Positions 17,195 through 25,907 of a stretch of DNA of 64,000 nucleotides are shown here, piece after piece. Position numbers and translations under genes: made by a program. The stretch is from NCBI RefSeq assembly GCF_001571245.1, contig NZ_BCTK01000001.1, positions 992,001 to 1,056,000 of the forward strand. The letters are read 5' to 3'. Below the pieces are notes generated by a model, which was given only the letters and a program-made list of their open reading frames with translations, was not told the DNA's origin and ran no database searches. Each line of letters opens with the position of its first letter. Positions within the stretch are counted from its first letter, which is position 1. Source of the stretch: Achromobacter piechaudii NBRC 102461. Its GTDB lineage: Bacteria > Pseudomonadota > Gammaproteobacteria > Burkholderiales > Burkholderiaceae_B.

Positions 17195-19474
17195 TCAAGC
17201 CTGGGCCGCGCGGGGCCGGAACGCCTTCAGGCGCAAGGCGTTGCCCAGCACGAAGACGCTGGACAGCGCCATCGCGCCAGCGGCGAAGATGGGTGACAGG
17301 GACAGGCCGAATGCCGGGTACAGCGCGCCGGCCGCCAGCGGGATCAGCGCGGCGTTGTAGGCGAACGCCCAGAACAGGTTCTGGCGGATGTTGGCCAGCG
17401 TGGCGCGGCTAAGTGCGATGGCGTTGGGCACGCCGTGCAGGTCGTCGGCCATCAACACCACGGACGCCGCTTCGATCGCCACGTCCGTGCCCGTGCCGAT
17501 GGCGATGCCGGTGTCGGCGGCGGCCAGCGCCGGCGCATCATTGATGCCGTCGCCCACGAACGCCACCTTGCGACCGCCTTCGCGCAGGGTAGCAATGGCC
17601 TGCACCTTGCCATCGGGCAGCACCTCGGCGCGCACTTCATCGATGCCCAACTGGCGGGCGACGGCGGCGGCGGTGTAGCGGTTGTCGCCGGTGATCATCG
17701 CGGTCTTCAAGCCTTGCGCATGCAGCGCGGCAATGGCGGACACGGCCGATGGCTTGATCGGGTCGGTCACGGCCATCATGGCGGCGGCCTGGCCATCGAT
17801 CACCACGTAGATCGGGGTCTTGCCTTCATTGCCCCAATCCGTGGCCTGCGCGCCAAATGCGCTGACATCCACGCCGCGTTCGGCCATCAGCCGCGCCGCG
17901 CCCGCCACGATCTGACGCCCGGCCACGGTGGCTTGCACCCCCGCGCCGGTGATGGCGGCAAAGCCTTCGGCGGGCAACAACGAGATCTTGCGTTCTTCGG
18001 CGGCCGCCACGATGGCCAGCGCGATGGGATGCTCGGAACGCGCCTGGACCGACGCCACCCATTGCAGCACCTCGTGTTCGTTCTGGCCCGGAGCGGGTGC
18101 AAGTTCGGTCAGCGTGGGCTTGCCCAGCGTCAGCGTGCCGGTCTTGTCGAACGCCACGACGTTGACGTCGCGCAACGTCTGCAAGGCGTCGCCCTGACGG
18201 AACAGCACGCCCATTTCGGCCGCGCGCCCCGTGCCCACCATGATGGACGTGGGCGTGGCCAGCCCCATCGCGCAAGGGCAGGCAATGATCAACACGGCCA
18301 CGGCATTGACCAGCGCATGCGACAAGGCGGGCGTGGGGCCCAGGAAGAACCAGGTCAGGAAGGTGAGCAGGGCGGCCGCCATCACGGCCGGCACGAACCA
18401 GGCGGTGACCTGATCGACCAGCGCCTGGATGGGCAGGCGCGCGCCCTGGGCGGCTTCCACCATGCGGATGATGCGGGCCAGCATGGTGTCGGCGCCGGTA
18501 TGCGTGACGCGCAAAGTGAAGCTGCCCGAGGTGTTCAGGGTGCCGCCCGTGGCTTGCATGCCGGGCTGCTTTTCAACCGGCACGGGCTCGCCCGTCAGCA
18601 TGGATTCGTCGACGTAGGAACTGCCTTCGATGATGTCGCCATCCAGCGGAATCTTTTCGCCGGGGCGCACGATCACGACATCGCCCGTCTTGACCTTCTC
18701 GATTTCGACATCCACCGCCTGGCCATCACGCATGACGCGCGCGGTGCGGGGTTGCAAGCCGATCAGGCGCTTGATGGCGGCGCCCGTCTTGCCCTTGGCG
18801 CGCGCTTCCAGCGTGCGGCCCAGCAAGATCAGCGTGACGATGACCGCCGCCGCTTCGAAGTAGACGTTGCGCGCGGCCTCGGGCAACCAGTCGGGCGCAA
18901 ACGTCGCCACGACTGAATATCCCCAGGCCGCGCCCGCGCCCAAGGCCACCAGCGAATTCATCTCGGGGGCGCGACGCCATAGCGCAGTCAAGCCCTTGGT
19001 GAAGAACTGGCGGCCCGGCCAGAGCAGCACGGCGGTGGTCAGCACGAACTGCAACAGCCAGCTGTTCTGCTGGCCGATCGTGCCCAACACCCAATGGTGC
19101 ATGGCGGGGATCAAGTGCGAGCCCATTTCCAACGCGAATACCGGCAACGTCAACACCAGCGCGACAGTGAACGCGCGTTGCAGGCGCTGGGCTTCCGCGT
19201 CGCGCGCCTGCGCCTGGCGTTCGGCGTGGTCGTCCTGCGCGGCGATGGGGCGGGCCTCATAACCCATCTTCACCACGGCATCCACCAGGGCTTGCGGTTG
19301 TGCGAAGCCGGGATCGTAGGACACCAGTGCGCGCTCGGTGGCCAGGTTCACCTGCGCCTGGGCTACGCCCGGGACATGGGTCAGGGCCTTTTCCACGCGC
19401 TTGACGCACGACGCGCACGTCATGCCTTCAATGGCGAGTTCCAACTGGGTAGTGGAGGGGCTGGCAACGCTCAT
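17195..19474 (-). CDS. copA: Cu(I)-exporting P1B-type ATPase
   Basis: A 759-residue copper exporter of the inner membrane. One N-terminal heavy-metal domain carries GMTCASC (Cys20, Cys23); the transmembrane ion site CPC is in '[13 protein letters not shown]'; the phosphorylation site is '[15 protein letters not shown]'; '[15 protein letters not shown]' is the hinge. The start chosen (19474) is the only one downstream of the candidate -10 of its CueR promoter (-10 at 19503-19508); the in-frame ATG at 19510 and GTG at 19612 lie upstream of the expected transcription start. It is divergent from copZ. Confidence 0.95.
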   Translation of the reverse strand: MSVASPSTTQLELAIEGMTCASCVKRVEKALTHVPGVAQAQVNLATERALVSYDPGFAQPQALVDAVVKMGYEARPIAAQDDHAERQAQARDAEAQRLQRAFTVALVLTLPVFALEMGSHLIPAMHHWVLGTIGQQNSWLLQFVLTTAVLLWPGRQFFTKGLTALWRRAPEMNSLVALGAGAAWGYSVVATFAPDWLPEAARNVYFEAAAVIVTLILLGRTLEARAKGKTGAAIKRLIGLQPRTARVMRDGQAVDVEIEKVKTGDVVIVRPGEKIPLDGDIIEGSSYVDESMLTGEPVPVEKQPGMQATGGTLNTSGSFTLRVTHTGADTMLARIIRMVEAAQGARLPIQALVDQVTAWFVPAVMAAALLTFLTWFFLGPTPALSHALVNAVAVLIIACPCAMGLATPTSIMVGTGRAAEMGVLFRQGDALQTLRDVNVVAFDKTGTLTLGKPTLTELAPAPGQNEHEVLQWVASVQARSEHPIALAIVAAAEERKISLLPAEGFAAITGAGVQATVAGRQIVAGAARLMAERGVDVSAFGAQATDWGNEGKTPIYVVIDGQAAAMMAVTDPIKPSAVSAIAALHAQGLKTAMITGDNRYTAAAVARQLGIDEVRAEVLPDGKVQAIATLREGGRKVAFVGDGINDAPALAAADTGIAIGTGTDVAIEAASVVLMADDLHGVPNAIALSRATLANIRQNLFWAFAYNAALIPLAAGALYPAFGLSLSPIFAAGAMALSSVFVLGNALRLKAFRPRAAQA

Positions 19475-19502
19475 GGCTGTTCTCGGTCGATGTGGAGCTT
19501 GC

Positions 19503-19533
19503 AGTTTCATCCTTCCCATTGTGGGAAGGTCAA
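19503..19533 (-). promoter_or_regulatory. CueR-type promoter of copA
   Basis: Reading leftward, -35 TTGACC (19533-19528), a 19-bp spacer containing the perfect dyad CCTTCCCA-TTG-TGGGAAGG (19511-19529), and a -10-like GAAACT (19508-19503). The 19-bp spacer and CCTTCC/GGAAGG half-sites match the arrangement of the E. coli copA promoter as I know it. A MerR-family activator would bind here. Confidence 0.8.
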
Positions 19534-19547
19534 GGCGAATTTTACGC

Positions 19548-19578
19548 TTGACCTTGACATGATGGGAATGTTTAAGCT
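19548..19578 (+). promoter_or_regulatory. CueR-type promoter of copZ
   Basis: Reading rightward, -35 TTGACC (19548-19553), a 19-bp spacer (19554-19572) with an imperfect dyad (CCTTGACA and TGGGAATG), and -10 TAAGCT (19573-19578). The 19-bp spacer and the half-sites resemble the copA promoter 15 bases away on the other strand, so copA and copZ are probably induced together by copper. Confidence 0.7.
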
Positions 19579-19635
19579 TCGTCCATGGCGTGTGGAACCT
19601 GTTACGCGCCACCCCTGACTTTACGGAGAACCATC

Positions 19636-19836
19636 ATGAGCATCGAATTCCAAGTTCCCGACATGACTTGCGGCCATTGCGTGAAGACCATTACCGGGGC
19701 TGTGACCCACGCGGCGCCCGGCGCCACGGTCACGGTCGATCTTCCGACGCATCGCGTGACGGTGTCGGGCACCGACCAGGCCGAGAAGGTAGAAGCCGCC
19801 ATTCGCGACGCCGGTTACGAGCCTGCGCGGGTCTGA
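19636..19836 (+). CDS. copZ: Copper chaperone, heavy-metal-associated domain
   Basis: A 66-residue single HMA domain with the metal motif MTCGHC (Cys12 and Cys15). It is the size and motif of CopZ-type chaperones that bind Cu(I) in the cytoplasm and hand it to CopA and the regulator. The start ATG 19636 follows GGAGAACC. It is divergent from copA across a shared copper-responsive promoter region, so it belongs to the same regulon. Confidence 0.88.
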   Translation: MSIEFQVPDMTCGHCVKTITGAVTHAAPGATVTVDLPTHRVTVSGTDQAEKVEAAIRDAGYEPARV

Positions 19837-19852
19837 TTCCGGCGCATTCGGG

Positions 19853-19884
19853 AAGCGGTTATGATAGAAACCGCTTTCCGATTT
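19853..19884 (+). terminator. Hairpin terminator after copZ
   Basis: An 8-bp inverted repeat (AAGCGGTT at 19853-19860, AACCGCTT at 19869-19876) with an 8-base loop, followed by TCCGATTTTC. The short T-tract makes it a moderate candidate. Confidence 0.5.
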
Positions 19885-20009
19885 TCACATCGTAATTGCT
19901 AAAAACTATCGATCAATTAAATTTATAAAATTGGATTAGTTAATAGCTGGCATTTATCATTCTTTCCATGGTGGTTAAACAAAACCCCGCTACCCAAGGA
20001 GAGATTCGA

Positions 20010-20738
20010 ATGCTGCAAAACCGCGAAGGCCAACGTGTTCCGAACGTAACGTTCCCCGTCCGCGAGGACAACACGTGGAAGAAGGTCACGACCGACGATC
20101 TGTTCAAGAACAAGACGGTTGTCGTCTTCTCGCTTCCCGGCGCTTTCACGCCGACCTGCTCGTCCACCCACTTGCCGCGCTACAACGAACTGGCCCCCGC
20201 GTTCTTCAACGCCGGCGTCGACAGCATCGTCTGCGTATCGGTCAATGACACTTTCGTCATGAACGAATGGGCCAAGGACCAGGAATCGGCCAACATCACG
20301 CTGCTGCCTGACGGCAATGGCGCGTTCACCGAAGGCATGGGCATGCTGGTCGACAAGAGCGACCTGGGCTTCGGCAAGCGCAGCTGGCGCTATTCGATGC
20401 TGGTCAAGGACGGCGTCGTGCAAAAGATGTTCATCGAACCTGAAAAGGAAGGCGATCCGTTTGAAGTGTCGGACGCCGACACGATGCTGGCGCACATCGC
20501 TCCGACCGCCAAGAAGCCCGACCAGGTGGTCGTGTTTTCCAAGCCGGGTTGCCCGTTCTGCGTGGAAGCCAAGGCGCTGCTCGATGAAAAGGGCTATGCC
20601 CCGATCGAAATCCCGCTGGAAAACAAAGTCCGCGGTCGCGTGATCGGCGCTGTGTCCGGCAAGGGCACTGCCCCGCAGGTGTTCATCAACGGCACGCTGA
20701 TCGGCGGCCTGGAAGACCTGAAGGCGCACTTCGCCTAA
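20010..20738 (+). CDS. Hybrid peroxiredoxin-glutaredoxin (Prx5/Grx fusion)
   Basis: A 242-residue fusion. The N-terminal Prx5-type domain has the peroxidatic Cys50 in '[14 protein letters not shown]', and the C-terminal glutaredoxin has CPFC at Cys181-Cys184. Such fusions, known from Haemophilus and Neisseria, reduce peroxides with glutathione directly. The start ATG 20010 follows AAGGAGAG. The gene has its own strong terminator and is followed by a flavoprotein disulfide reductase that might belong to the same redox function. Confidence 0.92.
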   Translation: MLQNREGQRVPNVTFPVREDNTWKKVTTDDLFKNKTVVVFSLPGAFTPTCSSTHLPRYNELAPAFFNAGVDSIVCVSVNDTFVMNEWAKDQESANITLLPDGNGAFTEGMGMLVDKSDLGFGKRSWRYSMLVKDGVVQKMFIEPEKEGDPFEVSDADTMLAHIAPTAKKPDQVVVFSKPGCPFCVEAKALLDEKGYAPIEIPLENKVRGRVIGAVSGKGTAPQVFINGTLIGGLEDLKAHFA

Positions 20739-20756
20739 GCCAGTCGGCTTCAAGCA

Positions 20757-20810
20757 GCCGGGTGCGGGGGCATCCCCCGCACCCGGCCGCCGGCTTGAGC
20801 TTCCCTTTTT
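20757..20810 (+). terminator. Strong intrinsic terminator after the Prx-Grx gene
   Basis: A perfect 14-bp stem (GCCGGGTGCGGGGG at 20757-20770 with CCCCCGCACCCGGC at 20774-20787) with a 3-base loop. TTCCCTTTTT lies further downstream, at 20801-20810, after a second GGCTTGAGC element. Confidence 0.8.
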
Positions 20811-20939
20811 ACGCACCCTTAATGGCATTCCTTGCGCGGCCCGTCAAAGGCGCCGCCGGACGGTTTTCGTCCCGAGGATGCGCAACAAGGCGGAACTCGC
20901 CTTCGACACTTTGCTACCCGCAACAGGGGGAACCCACTC

Positions 20940-22376
20940 ATGAAAACTCTGCATACCGATATCGCTGTCATCGGCGCCGGCACAGCCGGTCTGGCCGCCT
21001 ATCGCGCCGCGAAGGCAGCGGGCAAGCGCGCGCTGCTTATTGAAGGCGGCCCTTACGGCACCACCTGCGCCCGCGTGGGCTGCATGCCCTCCAAGCTGTT
21101 GATCGCGGCGGCCGAAGCGGCGCACAACGCGGCGCACACCGAAGCCTTTGGCGTACACGTGGGCGGCGAAATCACGGTGGACGGCGCGGAAGTGATGGAC
21201 CGCGTCAAGCGCGAACGCGGCCGCTTCGTGGGCTTCGTGCTGGACGGCGTGGAGAACATTCCGGCCGAAGACAAGCTGCGCGGCTACGCGCGCTTCGTGT
21301 CCGACACCGTGTTGGAAATCGACGATCACACCCAGGTGCATGCGTCGCGCGTGGTTATCGCCACGGGTTCGCGGCCGTCGGTCCCGCCGCCTTTCCGCGA
21401 GCTGGGCGACCGCTTGGTGGTGAACGATGACGTCTTCGCGTGGAACGACCTGCCGGGCCGCGTGGCGGTGTTCGGGCCCGGCGTGATCGGGCTGGAACTG
21501 GGGCAGGCATTGGCGCGATTGGGCGTCGAGGTGCGCGTCTTCGGCGTCAGCGGCAGCCTGGCCGGCATCAGCGATCCGCAGGTGCGTCAGAGCGCTCGCA
21601 AGATCTTCCAGCGCGAGTTCTATCTGGACCCCGATGCGCGTGTGCTGGAAACCAAGCGCGTCGGTGACGAAGTCGAAGTGCGCTACATCACGCTGGACAA
21701 CGCGGAACGCACCGAGCGCTTCGACTATGCGCTGGTGGCGACCGGGCGTCGCGCCAACGTGGATGGCTTGGGCCTGGAAAACACGTCGCTGGAACTGAAC
21801 GTGCATGGCGTGCCGGTGTTCGACCGCGAAACGATGCAGGCGGGCGATTCTGCCATCTTCATCGCGGGTGATGCCAACGCGGACGCGCCCTTGCTGCATG
21901 AAGCCGCGGACGAAGGCCGCATCGCGGGCGAGAACGCCGCGCGCTACCCGGACATTCGCAACGGCCTGCGCCGCGCGCCGCTGGCGGTCGTCTTCTCCGA
22001 CCCGCAGATCGCGGTGGCGGGGCAGGGCCACGGGCGCCTCATCCCCGGCACGTTCGTCGTGGGCGAGGTCGATTTCAGCGACCAGGGCCGATCGCGCGTC
22101 ATGCTCAAGAACAGGGGCTTGCTGCATGTCTATGCAGACATCGAGACGGGCCGCTTCCTGGGCGCCGAAATGGTGGGTCCCAGCGCCGAACATATCGGGC
22201 ACTTGCTGGCCTGGGCCGTGCAGCAGGAATTGACGGTGGCGCGGATGCTCGAGATGCCGTTCTACCACCCCGTCATCGAAGAAGGGCTGCGCACCGCGTT
22301 GCGCGACGCGGCGGCCAAGCTTGCGCTTGCCCGCGACGCGCTGCGCAACGAGACGGCGGAACAAGAGACGGCGTGA
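20940..22376 (+). CDS. Pyridine nucleotide-disulfide oxidoreductase, dihydrolipoyl dehydrogenase-like
   Basis: A 478-residue class-I flavoprotein disulfide reductase. The FAD-binding GAGTAG is at about residues 12-17, the redox disulfide CARVGC is Cys43 and Cys48, the NAD-binding 'FGPGVIGLELGQALARLG' is central, and a His-Glu-type end 'FYHPVIEEGLR' closes the dimerisation domain. It is annotated by many as dihydrolipoyl dehydrogenase, but no 2-oxoacid dehydrogenase genes are nearby, so a different electron acceptor cannot be excluded. The start is ATG 20940, where the FAD fold begins. It ends at a bidirectional terminator shared with rlmJ. Confidence 0.8.
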   Translation: MKTLHTDIAVIGAGTAGLAAYRAAKAAGKRALLIEGGPYGTTCARVGCMPSKLLIAAAEAAHNAAHTEAFGVHVGGEITVDGAEVMDRVKRERGRFVGFVLDGVENIPAEDKLRGYARFVSDTVLEIDDHTQVHASRVVIATGSRPSVPPPFRELGDRLVVNDDVFAWNDLPGRVAVFGPGVIGLELGQALARLGVEVRVFGVSGSLAGISDPQVRQSARKIFQREFYLDPDARVLETKRVGDEVEVRYITLDNAERTERFDYALVATGRRANVDGLGLENTSLELNVHGVPVFDRETMQAGDSAIFIAGDANADAPLLHEAADEGRIAGENAARYPDIRNGLRRAPLAVVFSDPQIAVAGQGHGRLIPGTFVVGEVDFSDQGRSRVMLKNRGLLHVYADIETGRFLGAEMVGPSAEHIGHLLAWAVQQELTVARMLEMPFYHPVIEEGLRTALRDAAAKLALARDALRNETAEQETA

Positions 22377-22415
22377 TCTCGCGACGCTGCTCGCGTAGCG
22401 GCGTGTCCAAATGGC

Positions 22416-22447
22416 AAAAGGCCCGATCTGCAAGGATCGGGCCTTTT
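22416..22447. terminator. Bidirectional terminator between the flavoprotein and rlmJ
   Basis: A perfect 13-bp inverted repeat (AAAAGGCCCGATC at 22416-22428 and GATCGGGCCTTTT at 22435-22447) with a 6-base loop. The A-run on one side and T-run on the other make it work on both strands. Confidence 0.85.
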
Positions 22448-22465
22448 CATTCATGCCGTAAGGGT

Positions 22466-23356
22466 TCAGTCGTCCGACTGTTTCTTAGGCACGGGGAAGG
22501 GGTTTTCGCGGTACTGCAACGTGAAGCCGGCGCGTTCGTCCTGACCCAGCTCGCGGGCCAGGTAAGGCATCGCCTGCTTCAAGCCTTCATGCAGGGTCCA
22601 GGGCGGGTTGATCAGGAACATGCCGCTGCCATGCAGGCCGTAGCCGTCGATGGTCGCCTTCTTGACGGTCAGCGTGGCGTGCAGCCAGCTCTTGACCTTC
22701 AGGTTTTCAAAATGGCGCGCCATTTCGCTGGCCTCGCGGCGTTGCACCAGCGGGTACCAGATGGCGATCGTGCCGGTGGCGAAACGCTTCACGCATTCCT
22801 TCACCGTGATCAAGGTGCGGCGGTAGTCGTGCTTGTCTTCATACGACGGGTCGATCAGCACCATGCCACGGCGCGTGGGCGGCGGCAGCAGCGCCTTCAC
22901 GCCCTCGAAACCGTCATCGCCATAGATGGTGGTCTGGCGCTGCGCGGTGCGGCCCTGATGTTCGAGGTTGACGACCAGCGTGTCGATCTCGGTGGGGTGC
23001 ATTTCGAACAGGCGCAGGCGATCGGACGGGCGCATCACGTCCAGCGCCAGCCAGGGCGAACCGGGATAGCGCTTCAGGCGGCCATTGGTGTTGTAGTCGC
23101 GGATACGGGCGACGTAGTCGGCCAGCAGCGGCGGCAGGTCCTTGGCTTCCCAGAGGCGGCCGATGCCGTCCTCGAATTCCGAGGTCTTGTTCGCCCAGTC
23201 GCTTTCGAGGTTGTACAGACCGGCCCCGGCGTGGGTGTCCACAACCCAATAGGGCGCGTCTTTCTTGTTGAAGTAGTCCAGGGTGTGGACCAGGATGGCG
23301 TGCTTGAGCACGTCGGCATGGTTGCCGGCGTGAAAGGCGTGGCGATAACTGAACAC
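22466..23356 (-). CDS. rlmJ: 23S rRNA (adenine(2030)-N6)-methyltransferase
   Basis: A 296-residue RlmJ. It opens 'VFSYRHAFHAGNHADVLKH', the family's usual N-terminus, with GTG at 23356 as start codon. The SAM motif is 'VVDTHAGAGLYNL', and the N6-adenine catalytic motif reads 'LIDPSYEDK'. It methylates A2030 of 23S rRNA. The gene begins 13 bases after the ugpQ stop, so the two are probably cotranscribed. It converges on the flavoprotein gene across a bidirectional terminator. Confidence 0.94.
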   Translation of the reverse strand: MFSYRHAFHAGNHADVLKHAILVHTLDYFNKKDAPYWVVDTHAGAGLYNLESDWANKTSEFEDGIGRLWEAKDLPPLLADYVARIRDYNTNGRLKRYPGSPWLALDVMRPSDRLRLFEMHPTEIDTLVVNLEHQGRTAQRQTTIYGDDGFEGVKALLPPPTRRGMVLIDPSYEDKHDYRRTLITVKECVKRFATGTIAIWYPLVQRREASEMARHFENLKVKSWLHATLTVKKATIDGYGLHGSGMFLINPPWTLHEGLKQAMPYLARELGQDERAGFTLQYRENPFPVPKKQSDD

Positions 23357-23369
23357 GGGGCGTTCTGCC

Positions 23370-24119
23370 TCAGTCGGCCGGCCGGATCGCGGCCAGCTCG
23401 TCGGTGAAAATGCCGTCGATGCCCCAGTCCAGCAGCAAGCGGGCGCGTTCGGGGTCATTGACGGTCCAGGCCGCGATTCGATAGCCGGCGGCATGCACGG
23501 CGTCGATCAATTCGCGGGTTGCGTCTTTTTGGTTGATGTTCAGCGCCACGCATTGGTACTTGGCCAGGCGTTCGCGCCAATCTTCGGGCACCTTCTCGAC
23601 CAGCAAGGCGCGGGGCAATTCGGGGGCGGCTTCCAGCGCGGCTTGCAGCGCTTCTTCGGCAAACGAGGACAGCAGCGGCGGCGTGTCGGCGCCTTGCCAC
23701 AGCTGCACGCAAGCGCGCGCCACGGCGGCGCCGGTTTCCGCTTCGCGGCCCGGGCAGGGCTTGATTTCAACGTTGCTGGCGATGTGGTTGGCGACCGTGT
23801 AGCGGGCGACGGCGGCGAACGTGGGCAGCGGTTCGCCAGCAAAGGCGGCTGAATGCCAGCTGCCGAAATCCAGCTGCGCCAATTCGCTGTAGGTCTTGGC
23901 GGCGGCGGGGCCGGTGCCGTTCGACGTGCGATCGACGTCGTCGTCGTGCATCAGCACCAGCACGTTGTCGCGGCTCAGTTTCACGTCGTATTCGAACATC
24001 GTGAAACCATGCTCGGCGCCAACGCGCATGGCGGCCAAGGTGTTCTCCGGCGCCAGACGACCGCCGCCGCGGTGCGCGATGTAACGGGAGTAAGGCCAGG
24101 AGGGGAGTTTTGCAGTCAT
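23370..24119 (-). CDS. ugpQ: Glycerophosphodiester phosphodiesterase
   Basis: A 249-residue cytoplasmic GDPD-family enzyme without a signal peptide. The catalytic TIM-barrel motifs are visible: 'HRGGGRLAPENTLAAM' and 'FEYDVKLSRDNVLVLMHDDDVDR'. It hydrolyses glycerophosphodiesters to glycerol-3-phosphate and an alcohol. It is followed closely by rlmJ. Confidence 0.92.
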   Translation of the reverse strand: MTAKLPSWPYSRYIAHRGGGRLAPENTLAAMRVGAEHGFTMFEYDVKLSRDNVLVLMHDDDVDRTSNGTGPAAAKTYSELAQLDFGSWHSAAFAGEPLPTFAAVARYTVANHIASNVEIKPCPGREAETGAAVARACVQLWQGADTPPLLSSFAEEALQAALEAAPELPRALLVEKVPEDWRERLAKYQCVALNINQKDATRELIDAVHAAGYRIAAWTVNDPERARLLLDWGIDGIFTDELAAIRPAD

Positions 24120-24239
24120 GTTGGTGATGCGTGGAGTTCTTGGGGACAGGGTTGCAAGGATACTCCTTCTTGGAGGGCGATTCGGCTCCCCGGGCCCCGC
24201 GCCGGGCGGTAAAGCGGCCCGGCGTCGAGGTGGCCCCGA

Positions 24240-25556
24240 TTACTTGGCCGAGACGTTGGCTGCGACCTTGGCCGCGACCTTGTCCTGCGATACGTCCATG
24301 ATCATCCGGCTGGCCAGATACAGGCGCGGCACGATGCTGTTGATCTGGATGTATTCCGCGTCGTTGGAATGCGCCCCAAAACCGCTCAGGCCCATGCCTT
24401 CCACCACGGGGCCGCGCGCTTTCAAGGCGGCGAACGCGGCGTCGGTGCCGCCGCCGCTGGCGCGGTCCACGACCTTCAAGGGCAGGTCCAGTTCCTGATA
24501 AATCTTGACGCCATGCTGGGCCAGCGCCCGCGACGCGTCGGTGGCTTCCAGCGGCGGACGGCGCACTTCGAATTTCACGCTGACCTTCGATTCGGGCAGC
24601 AGCTTCTTCTGGACGCGCTCTTCCAGGGTGCGTGCCAGCGCATCGAAATCTGACACCCGCAAGGCGCGGGCGTCGGCCTGCGCGGTGGCCTGGCCCGGAA
24701 TCACGTTGCGGTTGGTGCCGGCCTGCGCCACCGTCCAATTCAGCTTCAGCCCGTCTTCCGGCTTGGACAGCTTGTCCAGTTGCAAGAGCTGGTGGGACAG
24801 TTCGTACAGCGCGTTCACGCCGCCTTCTGGGCGCGCGCCGGCGTGCGAGGTCTTGCCTTGGACCGTCAGGTAGGCCGCGCCGATGCCGCTGGTGGCCAGG
24901 GTCAGGCGCGGCTCGGTGCCGCCGCCTTCAAAGGAGAACACCGCATCCTGGTCGGCTCCCAGGCGGGTGATGGTGCTGCGCGCGCCCGGCGAGCTGATCT
25001 CTTCGTCGCCATTGATCAGCACGGTCAGGGTGCCGAAATCGCGGAAACCCAGCTTTTGCAGCATCGTCAGCGTGTGGATGATCGTCGCCACGCCGTGCTT
25101 GTCGTCGGCAATACCCAGGCCGTAGGCCTTGTCGCCATCCACCCGGAACGGCTGGTCTTTGAGCATGCCGTTGCGGTAGACGGTGTCCATGTGCGCGATC
25201 AGCATGATCTTCTTCGTGCCGGAGCCTTTGAACTCGGCATGCACCATCGGCCCGACTTTTTCGGGGGTGTCATCCAGCCGGAATACATCGGTGGCGGCAA
25301 TGATCTCTACCGTGCCGCCCAGCGCCTTCAGGCGATCGCGGATCAGTTCCGCGATGCGCTCGACGCCTTCCACGTCCTTGCTGCCCGATTCGATACTGAC
25401 CAGATCGCGCATGGTGTCCAGCATGCCTTGCTGCTGGGCTTGGGCGGCTTCGTGCACGGCGGCCACCGGCGCGGCCAGCGCCACGGGCCCGGCACTCAGA
25501 AAGGCAAGCGCCAGGCAGGCGGGCAGAACATGCTGGCGGAAAGAGGTAAGCGGCAT
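24240..25556 (-). CDS. M20-family metallopeptidase, glutamate carboxypeptidase (CPG2)-like, exported
   Basis: A 438-residue protein with a signal peptide ending ALAAP near residue 30. Zinc ligands typical of M20 enzymes are visible: 'LIAHMDTVY', 'GLGIADDKHGV', 'DEEISSPGARST', and a distal His in 'GLSGFGAHSND'. It resembles carboxypeptidase G2, which releases C-terminal glutamate from folates and similar amides, but specificity is inferred. The gene is monocistronic, with about 120 bp to the ugpQ start. Confidence 0.85.
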   Translation of the reverse strand: MPLTSFRQHVLPACLALAFLSAGPVALAAPVAAVHEAAQAQQQGMLDTMRDLVSIESGSKDVEGVERIAELIRDRLKALGGTVEIIAATDVFRLDDTPEKVGPMVHAEFKGSGTKKIMLIAHMDTVYRNGMLKDQPFRVDGDKAYGLGIADDKHGVATIIHTLTMLQKLGFRDFGTLTVLINGDEEISSPGARSTITRLGADQDAVFSFEGGGTEPRLTLATSGIGAAYLTVQGKTSHAGARPEGGVNALYELSHQLLQLDKLSKPEDGLKLNWTVAQAGTNRNVIPGQATAQADARALRVSDFDALARTLEERVQKKLLPESKVSVKFEVRRPPLEATDASRALAQHGVKIYQELDLPLKVVDRASGGGTDAAFAALKARGPVVEGMGLSGFGAHSNDAEYIQINSIVPRLYLASRMIMDVSQDKVAAKVAANVSAK

Positions 25557-25781
25557 TGATGGAACCCTTTATGAAGTTGCAAGGAAAGGGCGTCGGCGGA
25601 CGGCCGGCGTCGGGGCGCGGCGTAGATTTGCGGCCCCGCGGATCAAGATACGGAGGCCTTCGGGGGGCGGATACAGGAATTTCCCGGGTTGACGGTGCCG
25701 CGCTTCGGTGGGCAGCCGCCCGCCCGCGCCCCGGCCGGGATAAACCTGAAGAGAATCTAAAGGCCCCATGCGAGTGAGAAA
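25557..25781. other. Intergenic region upstream of the ppiD leader
   Basis: About 225 bases between the M20 peptidase start and the ppiD extended -10. No gene, tRNA or recognisable repeat is seen. Frames on either strand are short and lack domains. Confidence 0.4.
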
Positions 25782-25790
25782 TGCTAAAAT
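25782..25790 (+). promoter_or_regulatory. Extended -10 promoter element upstream of ppiD
   Basis: TGCTAAAAT contains TG-N directly before TAAAAT (25785-25790), an extended -10 with one mismatch to TATAAT. No -35 is evident. Transcription would start about seven bases downstream, roughly 110 bases before the ppiD start codon. Confidence 0.5.
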
Positions 25791-25826
25791 CCGCCCGCTG
25801 ATCCGGTAATAACCGGTATGGGAATA

Positions 25827-25853
25827 GGGCGAATCAAGTTCGCCCTTTTTTTT
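25827..25853 (+). terminator. Terminator-like hairpin in the ppiD leader
   Basis: Stem GGGCGAA (25827-25833) and TTCGCCC (25839-25845) with a 5-base loop, followed by eight Ts (25846-25853). An adjacent small stem (CCGGT and ACCGG, 25803-25815) precedes it. It lies between the candidate promoter and ppiD, so it can act as an attenuator or as the end of a short RNA. Confidence 0.6.
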
Positions 25854-25907
25854 GCGTTTTCGTGCGGCTTCGGGTGGACACCCCCGGAGCGCGGCAACAG
25901 GGATTCC

